The notes beneath the pieces are model-generated. The model made no database searches. It was not told where the DNA came from and saw only the letters and a list, made by a program, of their open reading frames with translations. From Pelobates cultripes (taxonomy: Eukaryota > Chordata > Amphibia > Anura > Pelobatidae): a stretch of 64,000 bases of DNA. The translations under genes were made by a program, and so were the position numbers. Positions 12,901 through 27,900 of the stretch are shown one piece after another. Where the stretch lies: positions 66,909,691 to 66,973,690 of the forward strand of contig OW240924.1 in the NCBI GenBank assembly GCA_933207985.1. The letters are read 5' to 3'. Numbering within the stretch: the first letter of the stretch is position 1; each line of letters opens with the position of its first letter.

Positions 12901-15900
12901 GGACCAGCAACGTATAAACAAAAAGCATAAAGTAAGCCTAGTTTGTAGTATGCATGATCGTTCTCCTATATTAGCAGCTGCATCCCAAAATAAAACCGCC
13001 GGCCCAGGGAAACGGAGTTTGTTCTTTCTATACTTGGAGACAGAGTTGTGTGTAAGTTTAGGGCTGGGATTTGGACGAAGGCCCAGAGAACATGAACATG
13101 AACATGTTTTTTGTTTCTGCAACTTAATATGTTTGTCAAAAGTGGTTATGCGTGGTCATGCTCTAGTGCTCTAGAAAAGCATGCCGGCCCTGTCCATGTT
13201 TCATGTTCCTTGTGCTGAATCATAGTTAGCTGTCATTGACTCACGCATGGGGGATTTACAGTGTGTCAAATAACATGTTTGTACCTGATTGTATTTCCTT
13301 TGTATCCTCTCTGCATTTGTAACAACTCTGCTTCGACTTCGACAGAGAATGTTTGCTCCTTGAGTCTTATATGGTATCATTTTTGAAACACATTTATATA
13401 AAAAGGGAATATAATAATAAACACAAACCAAAAAACACTTGCTGTTTAAAATGCTTTGAGAAGCTCTTCTCAAATATATGCTTTCCTGTGGTTACTTCCA
13501 ATGGGGCACCTGGTGTGAAGGAGTGGGGTGTTCAACCCAAAAGGAATCTGGTCAGCACTCCAAATATATATACAGGGAATCATATGGGAAGGCACAACTA
13601 GAGCATGCAAAATATAAACAAAATACTGTATTTACTTGAATCTGATAAAGTTTCCAAAATTTTAATGCACATAAAATTCTGGACAAAATTTTCTGGGTCA
13701 TTCAGGCGCATTTCACACTGGCGAATTTCATTCCTGAAAGAGGGCTTAAGAAAGAATAGATTTGACACGTAACACTAAAATTGAAATACCATCACTGTTA
13801 CTATGGTACATGGCAATAAACATTTTCATTGTAGCACAATGTTGTATAGTAGTATCTTTGCATTACATTCGCCAACAAAAAACAATTTCAGCTTCCAGGT
13901 TTAAAAAAAAATTGAGGTGCGTATTAGAGTTGAATAAATACGGGATGCATTAAGGGAACAGCATGCACACAAAAAATGTTTTAAATCTTATAATGCTACT
14001 TAAAAGCACCTATTTTAGCAAGTGGATATGGGGATTTGCCTGTAGTAACAAGACATGTTTCTTTTGTACAGATTGGCAATGAAGGTTTAGCTGCTGAGCT
14101 GGCAGATGACACAGAGGAAGCTCTGAAAGAGTTTGACTTTCTAGTGACTGCAGAAGATGGAGAGGGTGCGGGGGAAGCCAGGAGCTCAGGCGATGGGACA
14201 GAATGGGGTAAGAGCTAACCTGGCCATGTCGTTGGACAAAGCAAAATCTTTCGTCAGGAACCTTCCATCTCCTCTCTTTTTGCAAGAATTTTGTTTTGCA
14301 GACAAAGATGGCCTAGTCTTCCCCGAGTAATGCAGATAAAGCAATAATGAATTAATGGGATTTTGAGTTTGCGTTCAGGTAGTGTTTGTTTTTTGTGTGT
14401 GTGCGCTAATATGCTCTTGGTTGAGGTCTGAATTGGCACTTAAGCTGCTTACAGATTTGTAGATAATTGACAAGTAAGATTTGCAGAACGTTTTTTAATA
14501 GACCTATAAAACCAAACTATTTTATTAAAACAAAAAACAAACTTGAGAAATCCTGTCTCCACAGCTATCTGAGTTCCCAGCTTGATCCAAAAGGAGCAGT
14601 GATCAGCTCTATGGATCATAGCCCATGCTTTTGTTTATTAGAGTATATAGGCAATTATAGAGACAATACTGTTTAACTTTTGATAGATCTATTTACTATA
14701 GCTACTTATAGCCAGTGCTATACCTGAGATGTGGTTTATTTCATGTTTTTTTTGTGGATTTAGCTTCACCATATCGGTGCGTTTAAAACCTAGACCTTCA
14801 GAGCTTACCATAAAACATCATCTCGTGGTACATTAATAAAACTACAGTGTTTTGACTTACATCAACTACAACTGCAGGGCATTTTGCTTCCTTTCCAAAC
14901 TTAAATGGTTGTGAATCGGAGGAGGTGATTAACACAGAAATAAAGGTTTCTTTTGAAAACATATTGTATATGTCAGAATATTATATGTCGTCCATACACG
15001 ACGTGTTCACAAACAGGTCAAACCTTATTCAGCAATTCATACATAACTTGGCAGAAAGATAAATGATATATTACATTACTTATTCCCACAGTCCTATTGA
15101 TACAATACTCCTACCTTAGCAGTACTTGTGCTTTCACTTCTGCCCAACTACCATCACCGTATTTCCCACCCCCAAAGTATGTGCATTACAGTTGCTGTGA
15201 AGACAAGCGGGAATACTTTAAGGAGGTTCTCCTCCTCTTCACCTGTCCGTCAACCTTTGACATACACTCTATGCAAGAATTTATTGGGTATGATCATAAA
15301 TTCAGAAAATTCTGAGGGGAAGTCTATAAATTTGCAAGCAACCTATTTAGCACAATGTATAGCTGGAATTGTAGCACTCCTTGAGACAATGTAAGGCACG
15401 ATAAGTACATTTTTTTATGCCTTACTATGTCCTGTCTTTCCTTATATAGTGACTGAATGCATCCTTGCATGCAACAATTGCCAAACCTGTTTAAATCTCT
15501 CAAAACAAGCATTGCAATACATCATATTCCATATAATCTAAAAATCGATTCAAATGTTAATGTTGCATTAATTAAAAGGGTTTTTTTTTGTTTGGTTGTT
15601 TTTTTTGTTTTGTTTTTTACAATTTTTGTTAAAAATCTGAAAATGTCATTGGGAATTATGAAAATGTTACCTGCATATTTTGAGAATGTAAAAATAACAT
15701 TCTATCTTTATAAAGAGAATGCCATTTTCTAATTTTGCTTGGCTTCTAGCCCTGTGAGATGTAGGGGTAATTGACCAGAAGTGGGACATCTGCAGTGGAT
15801 TTGTGTCCTCCTGTTACTCCAATTGTGATATCCCTTATTCCTTGGCCACTCGTTAAAGGTTTTTGGGATTCCAAGCAAAGCGTTAGACAAGATGGGTTTG

Positions 15901-18900
15901 ACAAATTTATACACATTTGCTCACTTGCACTGCCATGTCCCCTGCAGAGGTTGCAATGGGTGTTTTTATGCCCCTACATAGTCAATGTAGTCCAGGGGGA
16001 GTGTAAATAGTGAAAGGTGTTTTTATTTAAATTGTTTTAATGATCTATAACAAGGCTCAAACATTCTGCTTGCACACTAGCCACTGGTGAGTGGTAATTA
16101 ATCCCTACCTTGTGTGCCATGGACTCCTCGCAGCCTGTGAGGATCTTCATTGCTTTTTGAAAGCAGCAGCTTATTATAAATGTGGCATCTCCCACTTCCT
16201 TTTCTTCTTCCCACCAGATGGTAACTGTGACATTGCCTGGTGGAAAACGTTTTGTTTTGTTTTTTTTAATTCTTTTTATGTATTTTGTTTTTTTGCAGCT
16301 AGTGCACCTGTCACCTACCCTCATCTGATATAAGTACTGCAACACTCACAGAATAGTTGAAAGGCTAAAATAAACAGCCTGCATGCCTCCAATACCGATT
16401 TATAGCAGAGGAGAGGAACTTGCTCTAGATCTCTTCCCTATATGTACAGAAAGTATAGATAACAGTGAAATTAGGAATGTATTGAAATCAGACTTTAATT
16501 ACATTTTAAATCATGCACTGCACAATAGGTCCACTCTACACATTGTCCTAGCCAAATTGCTTGCAAATGTTTATTTTTTATTCTGACTTCCTTAGCCATT
16601 GTCATCAGCGTTACTGTAAAAATATTACATTCATGGAGTCCACAAACAGCCACATGATGATCTTTGGCAGATTGTTTTGCAGAAGATTGTTTGCGTTGGA
16701 CAAATACAATGTATATGTCCAGTTAGGTTTAGGACTTGACAGTTTGAGCCTTGATCTAGATTACAAAACATCCTCCAAAAAAAAGGATGTGCTATTACAT
16801 ATTTATGTTGGAGACTTGCTTAAAGGAACACTCCAAGCACCATAACCACCTCTGCACTAGTGGTTATGGTGCTGTATTTAGAATTTTTTTTTCCTGTACT
16901 TACCTTGTGTCCACCGTTTCCCGCATCCTCCCTCTCTACAGCCTCCCGGAAAGCTGGATAGCATCAGCTGGTCGCTATCAGCCAATGAGCTCAGCCCTGC
17001 ATTACCAGGCTTGGCTCCAGTGGAGAGCTTCCAGCTCCAGAGGCACTCTATAGTGTTTATCGTGCTTGGAGTGCTCGTTTAAGCACCTGATGGACTACAT
17101 TGTAACGATTCACTGAGTAATGCTTAAAGGGACACTATAGTCACCAGAACAACTGCAGCTTAATGTAGTTGTTCTGGTGAGTATAATAGCTCCCTTCAGG
17201 CATTTTCATGCAAACACTGCATTTTCAGAGAAAAGGCAGTGTTTACATGTCCCCTAGGGACACCTCCAAGTGGCCACTCCTCAGATGGCCACTGGAGGGT
17301 CTCCCTGGCTCAGTGCTGCACAGTAGACACACCTGCCATTCAGCATCCCCACGCTCTGCATGGAGACTCTCAATTTTCCTCATAAGGAATCTGAATTCTC
17401 CTCATAGATATGCATCTGCCCCATGCCGATTTTAGCCTATCCAAAGCATTGGATTAGCAAAAAAGTGGCAATTTTGATGTCACAAAGGAGGCGGGGCCAG
17501 CGCCGGCAGAGCCGTGGAGAGTTGAAAATAAGGTGAGTTTTAACCCATTCTGAGGGGGTTAATGAGGGGCAAGCCACTTAAATGGGTGTTTTTTTTACTA
17601 TAGGGTCAGGAATGCATGTTTGTGTTCCTGACCCTATAGTGATCCTTTTAATAGTCTTTAATTTCTTTCATCCTTGTAGAAGACATTTAACAAGATTCTA
17701 TTTTTCTTTGCCGTTTTGCTTTAAACTTGTGAATGAAGTGTTTATACTTCCAGTGCCAATTTAGACACAAGTGCTTAAAGTATCCTCTAGTAGCTTAGAA
17801 AACTGGGTTAGTTGTGTTGACAGAAGGACAAGCTTTCATCTTTCTTTTTGTAGGTGATCTGAGGAATGTAGACCTATGCTTGCTTTCGTAAAAAATAAAT
17901 AACTAAAAATAAAAAGAGAAACCTGTCTTATTAAAGAATAATACATTTGGAGCAGCCAGCTTAGTAAAGTCAGGGTAAGACTGGCCTCTGATTCTTGACC
18001 AGATAAAAAGTAATACTTACAATAATTTGTGTAAAAAGAATAATAAAGTCAAATACATGGATTTTTATTTTTTTTAACGTTGAAAAGCCATAAATTGTGT
18101 TGTAGGTAGAAAATAACGCACACAAGTTGAAAAGTACCAAAAAATCATTAAATCGGCACTAGTGTGTTCTGAGCAGCTAAAAAATATGCATTGTAACTGA
18201 AACTGCCCTGCAACCGCTTAAAATATAGGGGCAGTGTGGTTACCACACGGTACTTTCCTACTTCAGAATAGTCCCTTGTCTTCAGACCCTCAGGTAAGTA
18301 TTGCACACCTTGCAACAATGACGACGAATGCATTTGCATCTTCAATTAGATACCTGCTGTAGTGTTGCAGTTAGGTGTGCTGGAAGACTTAAAAAAAAAC
18401 TTGTGAGGAACTATGTGTGGGTTTTGCAGGAACTCTGGGAGAAGAAAAGGGACAAAACACCTTCTAAACGGTTATCAGAGTAGACATAAGCCTCAATAAC
18501 CCATAACGATGTATGAAGGCACCAACAACTAACTAGATATTCTAATTTAATGTGCAAGAACAGCAGTGATGTACTTAATACTGGCAGACAATATTCCTAA
18601 CCAACAGACTTAGATACGTTAGTGCTGTTCGTGTGCAATGGTCGCAATCTCTCGTTTCTTATCTCTTAGTGGGCAACGGTCTCACAGTGGTGTACGGAGG
18701 TCTCACTCTCTTATCTTGGTTAATGTACAACAGTTTTTCATTCTCTATTGCAAACAAAAATCTGCATTCAAAGTTTCAGTCTGCATATAGGGACCTCGTG
18801 AAAGATGTAGAAATTAGTAAGTGGTAAATAAAAAGATAGGTAATTATCACATGCACGTTTGTTGTTTAGCAAGCATGTCATCTGAAGTTACAAAAGCATA

Positions 18901-21900
18901 GTCTAATGGACATGGATATAATTGTGAAATATTAAAAAAACTGCTGTTGGCAGTAAGTCAATATTAAGATGTAACACTATATTGGTCCAATGTTATAGTA
19001 CAATAAAGCAATTAAATTAAGAAGAAATCTGTGTCTGTTTTATAGTTTCTTTTGTTATCTTTCATTCTTTTTGTTTGTTACGTCTTTCGTTTTCAGGTCC
19101 ACACATTTCATCTTGGATTTTTTAAAATTAATTTTTTATTTTTCCTCTTCCCTTTTATCTCTCTTTAAGTGTTGTTCACTTTTATGACAAATTGTTTGTA
19201 ATGATTGGCAGACATACTTGTTGAAGCCTTTATGCTGATAAGCACTTGCATTATTGAGACAACGATAAGGCTTGCTTAATGTGAGATAAGAGGAAACATA
19301 AAGGAAAAAAACTATGTGAACTCTTTAGGCTCCTGTTCAACCATACAAACACACAAAAGACATAGTATTCTTCAGATTTACGTAACAAATTGTATTTACA
19401 TGGCAGTAAGGGTAAATGGCGGTTGGAAAGGAAAATGTGAGAGACCACAACCTGGGAAGGTTTTGCTGGAAAAGATCAGTCAATGGGGAAATCACAAATA
19501 TCTCAACAATTACAAAGTTCTTCTTCACAGCCAAAACCTTACAATAAAACACATAGATTGTCTGGAGAGATTTTATAATGGCCGATATTCAAATAATAAC
19601 ACTTTGATATTTTTTTTTTTATTATTCCCACCTCCCCGCCCCCCATCCATTTGCAAAAAACATTGCACCTACATTATGAGCCTTGATTTGTGCTTTGCCT
19701 ACTCCGCGAAGTAGCTTTCCAGTCATGTCATTTTGGTTTAGGGAGTCTGAACTGTTGGATATGTTCAGTTAGGCCTTGAAAAGGTGTAGTGGGAGGGGCT
19801 GATTAGCAGATTTCAAAGCACTCTGTGCACAGCTGCTGTGCTGCTCAGATCAGGGATTTGTGGAACTTGCACTTTAAATTATTGACTATCTACTTATTCA
19901 AGCTGAAGCTTTGCTTTGCTTCCCGTTACTACTGTGTTATTGGAAAATGCAGACTACAAAAGAGGGACAGAGGTGACAGGGTAAAGGTGCAGAATGCTGC
20001 AAATTTGTATTTATTGTACTAATATAGTGTTACATCTTTATTGACTTACTGCACATAGTATGTTTTTTCGGTATTGCACGTTCGCTTGTATGACCATTTA
20101 CAAACTCATTTGTATTTTCACATGACATACTATCAAAGCCATTTTTTACTGTGTTGTTCACATTAGTGAGAATTTTAAGTGAATTTCACATTTAAGGCCA
20201 AGGTAGTGAACTAGAAGCATTTTAACCTGAAATTGCAGTTCGTAACTCTCTTTTTTTAAATAATCACTTTAGAGTTACCCTGTTTCACAGTGTGTCCTCT
20301 CCCTTTTTGCTTGTCCCTCCAAAAACAGCCTATTTCTACACAGACTATTGTCTTCCCCGATAACCATACTGCCCTACCAACCATTTTACTAGCCAGTTGT
20401 ACTTTGTAATTAAAAGAACATTGTAGGGTCAAGAATACCAACATTTTGCCCCCCCCTTGTACTCCTTAAAACAAAAGAAATCTTAACTTAATTCCGGCGC
20501 CACGTGGGGGCCCCTGGCACTGGATATGCCCACACTCCGCCCCCTTTGCTGAAATTATCAAAACTGACTAGATCAGCCAATCCAGTGCTTTACTGTAGGA
20601 AAGCATTGGGAGGCTGATGCGCACAGGCAGAAAAACTCAGATGCATTGACTCAATGCATTTCTGTGGGGAATGTTCAGCTCCTTGATGTCGAACAGTACT
20701 GCATGTTGTGCAGCACTGACCCAGTAAACACCTCGTGGCCGTGAGGAGTGGTCACTTTAGATGTCCCTAGGCAGCAATGTAAATGCTACCTTTTTTTATG
20801 AAAAGGCAGTGTTTACAGCAAGACGCCTGCAGGGACATGCCATACTCACTAGAATAACTTAATTAAGCTGTGGTAGTTCTTGTGACTACAGTGTCCTTTA
20901 AGTCCTAGCTTACCTGCTGCACCACCCTTGGAAGAAAAACGTGTTGAAGACAAAATGCTTAGCTGCTTATTGATGCAATGTGGGCTTTACTCGGCTTGCT
21001 GTGGCTGTATTTCAATTTTGATGCATGTTTATACACTACCTCAGCTGCAATGTATATTCTTTGCTACAGTTGCTCTATAAGGTAATCAGCGTTGCGGAAA
21101 AGTCCGGCTTGAGCAGAATTCTAAAAAAAAATATATATATATTTCCACAATTCTTCCAGAACACACTGCTCAACATGCAAATGAGAATATTCAGATTTTG
21201 TCATGCATTACAGCACCATGCTGACAGCCCATGGGTTGAAACTGTACAGGCTGTGCTTGGATTGTCATCCTTGGTCCATTTTGATCACGGCTCATATTAG
21301 AATTAAAAAGCTGTGTTTTAAACCAGTGCTCTTTGGTTAAAGGTCCGTGCAAATACTTGAAAAAATGAATACATTTTTCTCTCTCCTCGTATTTGCATAT
21401 ATTTAGAATATTATATTTATACAGCAGTTAAAGTATACAAGTTTTGTTCCTTTAAAACATCTCCTACAATTGTCATATGGAAAATACTGAATGGGAAGAC
21501 CCTGTAGGCTTCCATTTACACTCACAATTGATTGTCATAACAATTTTCATGGTTAAAAATTAAATAAATCCTATTTTCTGTGGAGGTTGGAATATCCAGA
21601 ATACTCTACTTTCTCGCTGTGTTTGTGGGTTACAAGTATTTTTGTGAGGTTGTCCATGATTGTAGACTATGGTAAGGTCCAGTAAATAAAATATGTAGGA
21701 GAAAAAAATTTAATATATGTAGTACTGCTGAATGTTGCAGGTCCATCAGGTGTTGCCTAGTTGTCCAAAGGGCCTTCCACGATTTTTATAGTTACATAGG
21801 CTAAGAGACATGTGTCAAACAAGTTCAGCCTTCCTCACGTTTGTTTTTTGCTGTTACATAGTTACATAGTTATATAGCTGAAAAGAGACTTGCGTCCATC

Positions 21901-24900
21901 AAGTTCAGCCTTCCTCACATTTGTTTTTTGCTGTTGATCCAAAAGAAGGCAAAAAAACAGGTTTGAAGCACAATTTTGCAACAAGCTAGGAAAAAATTCC
22001 TCCTTGACCCCAGAATGGCAGTCAGATTTATCCTTGGATCAAGCAGTTATTACCCTACATTGAAAGATTATATCCTTGAATATTCTGTTTTTGCAAGTAT
22101 GCATCTAGTAGCTGTTTGAACATCTGTATGGACTTTGATAAAACCACTTCTTCAGGCAGAGAATTCCACATCCTGATTGTTCTTACAGTAAAAAAAACCT
22201 TTCCTTTGCTTTAGACAAAATCTTCTTTCTTCCAATCTAAACGCATGACCTCGTCTCCTATGTAAAGTCCGGTTTGTGAATAGATTTCCACACAATGGTT
22301 TGTATTGGCCCCGAATATATTTGTATAATGTTATCATATCCCCTCTCAGGCGATGTTTTTCTAAACTAAATAGGTTAAAATTTGTTAACCTTTCTTCATA
22401 GCTGATATGTTCCATTCCTTTTATTAATTTTGTAGCCCGCCTCTGCACTTTTTCTAGTGCCATAATATCCTTCTTTAGAACAGGTGCCCAAAATTGCACA
22501 GCATATTCAATATGTGGTCTTACCAGTGATTTATAAAGAGGCAAAATGATATTCTCGTCCCGAGAATGAATGCCCCTTTTCATGCATGACAATACCTTAC
22601 TGGCCTTGGCCACTGCTGATTGACATTGCACATTGTTGCATAGTTTGTTGTCTATAACAATTCCCAAGTCCTTTTCATGTGTTGTTATCCCTAATTCGCT
22701 TCCATTAAGGGTATACGTTGCTTGTGTATTCTTTACGCCGAAGTGCATAACTTTGCATTTTTCAACATTAAATTTCATCTGCCATTTGAGTGCCCAGTCC
22801 CCCAGTCTATCTAAATCCCTCTGCAGCAAAGTAATATCTTGCTCACATTGTATTGTTTTACAAAGTTTTGTGTCATCTGCAAACACTGAAACATGACTTT
22901 CAATGCGGTCTTCAAGATCACTTATAAACATGTTAAATAGAAGGGGTCCCAGAACAGACCCCTGAGGGACACCACTTGCCACCTCTGTCCAGCTTGAAAA
23001 TTTACCATTAATGACAACTCTTTGTACTCTGTTTTTAAGCCAATGTTCTACCTGTTGATCGAAAAGAAGGCAAACACATTTTGAAGCACTTCCAATTTTG
23101 CAAAAAACTAGGAATACCATTACTTCTTGACCCCAGAATGGCAGTCAGATTTATCCTTGATTCAAGAAGCTATTACCCTACGATTGAAAAAGTATATTTG
23201 ATATTTTTGCAAGTTTGCATGTAGTTGCTGTTTATACATCTGTACAGACTCTGATAAAACCAGTTCTTTAGTCAGAGCATCCCAAATATACGAGTGTACA
23301 AGGGCACATTTCTGTGTAGGGAATATACATAATTGGTGAAATTTGCTATTTTTCCACAATGCAATGTTAGTCACAAGGCATTTTAAATGAAAAGCAGACA
23401 GTTAGTCTAACCAGGAATGTGGGAGCTTATTTGGGACATAATGTCCAGATAATCGTACAATAATAGTAAAGTATATTAATGTCTAAATATGTGTAGTTTT
23501 ACTACTTTATATAGCACAAACGTATTCCGCAGCCCTTTTCCAGTTTGAGAAAGGATGCTCAAACGAGCTGACAACCTATGGTAGCTGGATACACGTCGTA
23601 AGGTGTGTTACCCAAGGACACCTATTAATCATATGGCTAATGATGATATGAAATGTTTTTTCCTGTCACTCTTGTACTTTACACGAAGGTCCTCTCTGGT
23701 AGGACAGAAAGTGTTGACTATTTTTTTTTTATCGGTTGGATTGTTCCCTTACACAATGCAACTTTTATAATCAAACATTGCAAATCCGTCTGAAAAATCA
23801 GAAGGCTGATCCATTGCTGTGGATAAAATGCATGGATGGTATGGTCAGATCATTGGTTAAGATCATGTACGTAATCATTACAGGGTGGATTTTGTGATTC
23901 TTAGCTGGTATAGCATAGGATCTATTCGGAATGCAGTGTATAATCCAGGGCTCAGCAAATCCCAGGTCGCCATGGCTCTGAGTCAGGCGGGCGGCTGTGC
24001 GTTCTGTAAGCTGGCGGCGAGGGAGCTGTGATTACCCTGCTTTGCTCCCTCGTGCGCCACTTTTGTGATATGACGTCAATCCGGCATCACAAAGCAGCGC
24101 AGAGAGATCACAGCTCCCTCTCAGCCAGCCGAATGAGCACTGGTCCCACGGAAAACTGATCAGAAGCTGGGTGGAATAGAATTGCATTAAACAAATAACT
24201 GTGTGTGTATGACCGACCAGCAAGCCCCCCCTCCCTCCGTTCACGTGGGAATGGTGTTTATACTAACCTTTTTTTCCCCAGACCGTGTTGATCTCCCCGA
24301 GACTGGCTTAGGAGAGCACTGAGAAGCTATTGCACATGCGCTGAAAAATCATCATCTCCTCGTTGAATAAACGCAGTTCTATGGGGAACGTTTAGCGCCT
24401 CTGCAGAAAGTGGAGTCACTGAATGTTGGTGCTGTGTACTGTGCATCACTCAGATAGGAAGCACTTGAATGGCTGTCTGAGTGACTGCTACTAGAGGTAT
24501 CACTAGGCAGCAATGTAAACTATGCCTTTTCTCTGAAAAGTCATTCTTTACATTGAAAAGCCTGCAGGGACGGTCTATAGGCACCAGAACCACTACATTA
24601 AGCTGTTGTGGTTCTGGTGATTAGTGTTTCTTTAAAAATTGTGTTTTTGTTATAGAAAATAAAACTTTGTACGATTTAAAAAAAACAAAAAAAAAAACCT
24701 GGCTCCTAACCTGTTTTTAGCTGGCTCTTAGATTCAAAACAAATTGGTCAAGCCTTGGTATAATCTAATTTCAATACTTGTTTTACCAATATCTGATATT
24801 CTTTTTATTTTAAAATTTTTTGTAGCATTGAGGTCCTTCCATTGCAATGATGAAATATTCAAATAGTGTATTTTATTCTATCTCTTACTGGTATTAAGAG

Positions 24901-27900
24901 ATTTCTTCTCCTGAAATCTGTTCCCCATACCATCAAATTTTCAGAAAAGATGCTGGTAAAAGAGCCATAGGGAGTCTTGGCTGTTGGCAGCTAAACTCTC
25001 ATCTTGATAATACTTGTTGTTTTATAATGATGGTAGTAGGAATCCCCACTGTGTGTGTATGTGTGTCTCAAACTTACAAGTGTGGATTTGTAGTTGTGTT
25101 CTTGGAGAAATGCACACATTGCTGTTTCTCTGAAATGCCCATATTGTAGATTGCCTGAGAAACGGTACATCATCTATGCAGCAAAACCACTGCATTAAGA
25201 TGTGTACTATGTCACTTAATGAATGACTTTTTTATAAGTTGGAACTAAACTATCAGGATTTTTTTTATTTTTTATTTCTTCCACTTATTGACTAGAAATT
25301 GAGAATTAACCTAATTATTTTTCTTCAAATTATTGATATTCAAGATAAAGTCTCGTGTAGGTGTGTAACTTTATTCTTTGCTTGTAAGAAAAAAAAGGAA
25401 ACCTTAAAGGACCACTATAGGCACCCAGACCACTTCAGCTTAATGAAGTGGTCTGGGTGCCAGGTCCAGATAGGATTAACCCTGCCTGCTGTAAGCTGCT
25501 ATGTTTACACTGAGGGTTAATCCAGCCTCTAAAGCCTCTAGTGGCTGTCTCATTGACAGCCGCTAGAGGCGCTTGCGTGCTTCTCACTGTGAAAATCATT
25601 ATGAATGCTTTCCTATGAGACTGGCTGAATGTGCGCCCGGCTCCTGCCGCGCATGCGCATTCAGCTGATGACGTCGCTAGGAAGAAGGAGAGGAGGAGGA
25701 AAGCTCCCTGCCTGGCGCTGGAGAAAGGTAAGTGTTTAACCCCTTCCTCTCCCCAGAGCCGGCGGGAGGGGGACTCTGAGGTGGGGGCACCCTCAGGGCA
25801 CTCTAGTGCCAGGAAAACGAGTGTTTTCCTGGCACTACAGTGGTCCTTTAAGAAAACCTGTATGATCATTCAATGCATAATTATCACACCGTTATCAACT
25901 CAAAGAAACTTATATTAAATATATGGTAGGAGTTTGCCAATTAACACCACTCAATTCTGGACACATTCAGAATATTTTGGTTTATCTTAAATAACTGTAA
26001 GTAGAAACAATCTTTCATTAGGAAAAGTGTATTGTCCCTAACCTGTGTGTAAATATTTAATTTTCAGCATCTCCATATAATCTATAGGTTGCAAACAAAA
26101 GAGAGAAAGCGATCATTATTGTTCAAATCAACAATTATACATTTAAGTGTCTAACGCAATCTTTTTTGGATACAGCTTTGAGGGCTGATTTGTTACTACA
26201 AGGAGCATTCTTTCAAGTGCTCTTTGTGTGTCCTTTTTTGGACTAGAGTATGTGGCTTAGGCACATTGCTTTTATATAAAATACATGCTGAAACTAATTT
26301 ATGTTCATTTGTAAAAGGCACTTTGTTGATAAAGATGTGGGATTGGGTGCTTGGAAGTTTCCAGCCAATCAGAAGTCATCTTGAATTATGATCATTGACG
26401 AAACGCCATACATAGGAAATAACGGTAATGACAGCCTCTGGTTTGCTTTAAATAATTTATATCCTGGAGCAACTAATGCAGATATCATCACTGATTACTA
26501 CTATAACTTTTCTCATTTGAGTTTGAACCTCTCTAAACACCTCGGTGTGGGCCTCTTGTGAGTTTTTTCATCATATACTTAATGACTGTTGATATCGAAC
26601 TCACTGGTACTGCAACTGCTATTGGCAATATTTCCCATGATGCTTAGTCAGCTGATTTAATACTAGGAACTTGATCTTGGAGACTGCTAGTAGCTATACA
26701 GATGGTTATATTTAATCCTAATAAAATGGCAATCCTTAACCCCAGTTGTCCTCATCCTGTAGGAGGTGGTGAGATGATTGTGTTTTGTTCCACTTCAGCA
26801 GAACATAGAACATCTCCCTACTGAAAACCATAATATATTACCAATGGTATTGCGTGATTCCTTATTGCAGCACGATCCTTACTGTATATTTCTTAGTATG
26901 CTCTACATGTTAAAAACATTATACAATAACAGGTGTTAACGTGTATCTATAATTTTTTTTAATTTTTTTTTGCTTCTACACGAATGAGTTTCAGAGCTCC
27001 CGGACGCTAAAAGGTAGTTCCAATTCCTGTGTTAAATCTTCTGAATAGGAAGTTTCCATCCTGTTTAAGGCTAAATAGTTTATTCAGCAGCGTTTCCAGT
27101 AGATGCTTTTTATAAATAGCTCTAATTGTTTGCATTGTTACAAACCTACACAGAGCACTTGAGCGTGGGATAGGAGGAAAATATTCCTCGTTGGCAAATC
27201 TCACACATTTTCTTACCAGCATATGACCTAAAATGCCAACAAGTGTTTGAAAATGCTTTTATATCCAAGTAATCCTCTTCATGACCATCATATACACTAC
27301 TGATTACATCGCTGACATTGTTCACTGATGGAATGATAGAAGGTCCACGATGCGTTAACGGTGGTGGGTTTTAAGGTGGTCTTTCTTTGTTCTATGTCAC
27401 TGTGCTACAGATGTCTAAGATGCCTTACACACAGCATTGTCTCACATTTTATGGTTCGTACATGGCTATTGGTCACATGTCAGTCATGTCAACAGAATTG
27501 TTTACCTTCAAATGTCACTGTACCTACAGTAGTGTTTTTCTCAGCTGGTTGACCCAGTTTTTCTCTATGCAGTTTTTTTTTTTTTTTGTACATACATTTA
27601 ATGGTCCATAATGATGAAGTTATAGACACAAGTCCTCTGGAACAATGTGAACTTATGTTACCGATAACAACTTACGGTTGTGCATGGGAGCTTCTAGCAT
27701 TCATTTTTAGCACATAGTCACCAGAATGATAAACTTGGGGGTTTGGATGGGTTTATTGAAAATTTTTGTTGGTAAAGTATGAAATTCTATATTCGTGCCT
27801 TGGTATGATCAGTAAACATCTATGTGCTTGGCATGTCTGTCTTGGATGGCCATTGGAGACATGCAAATCATGACATTTTAAAGATATCATCTGCTTGTGT

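Noticed and set aside
22152..23120. Longest open frame in the window as a host gene
   Set aside because: It encodes CR1-type reverse transcriptase ([15 protein letters not shown]) and joins two LINE fragments.
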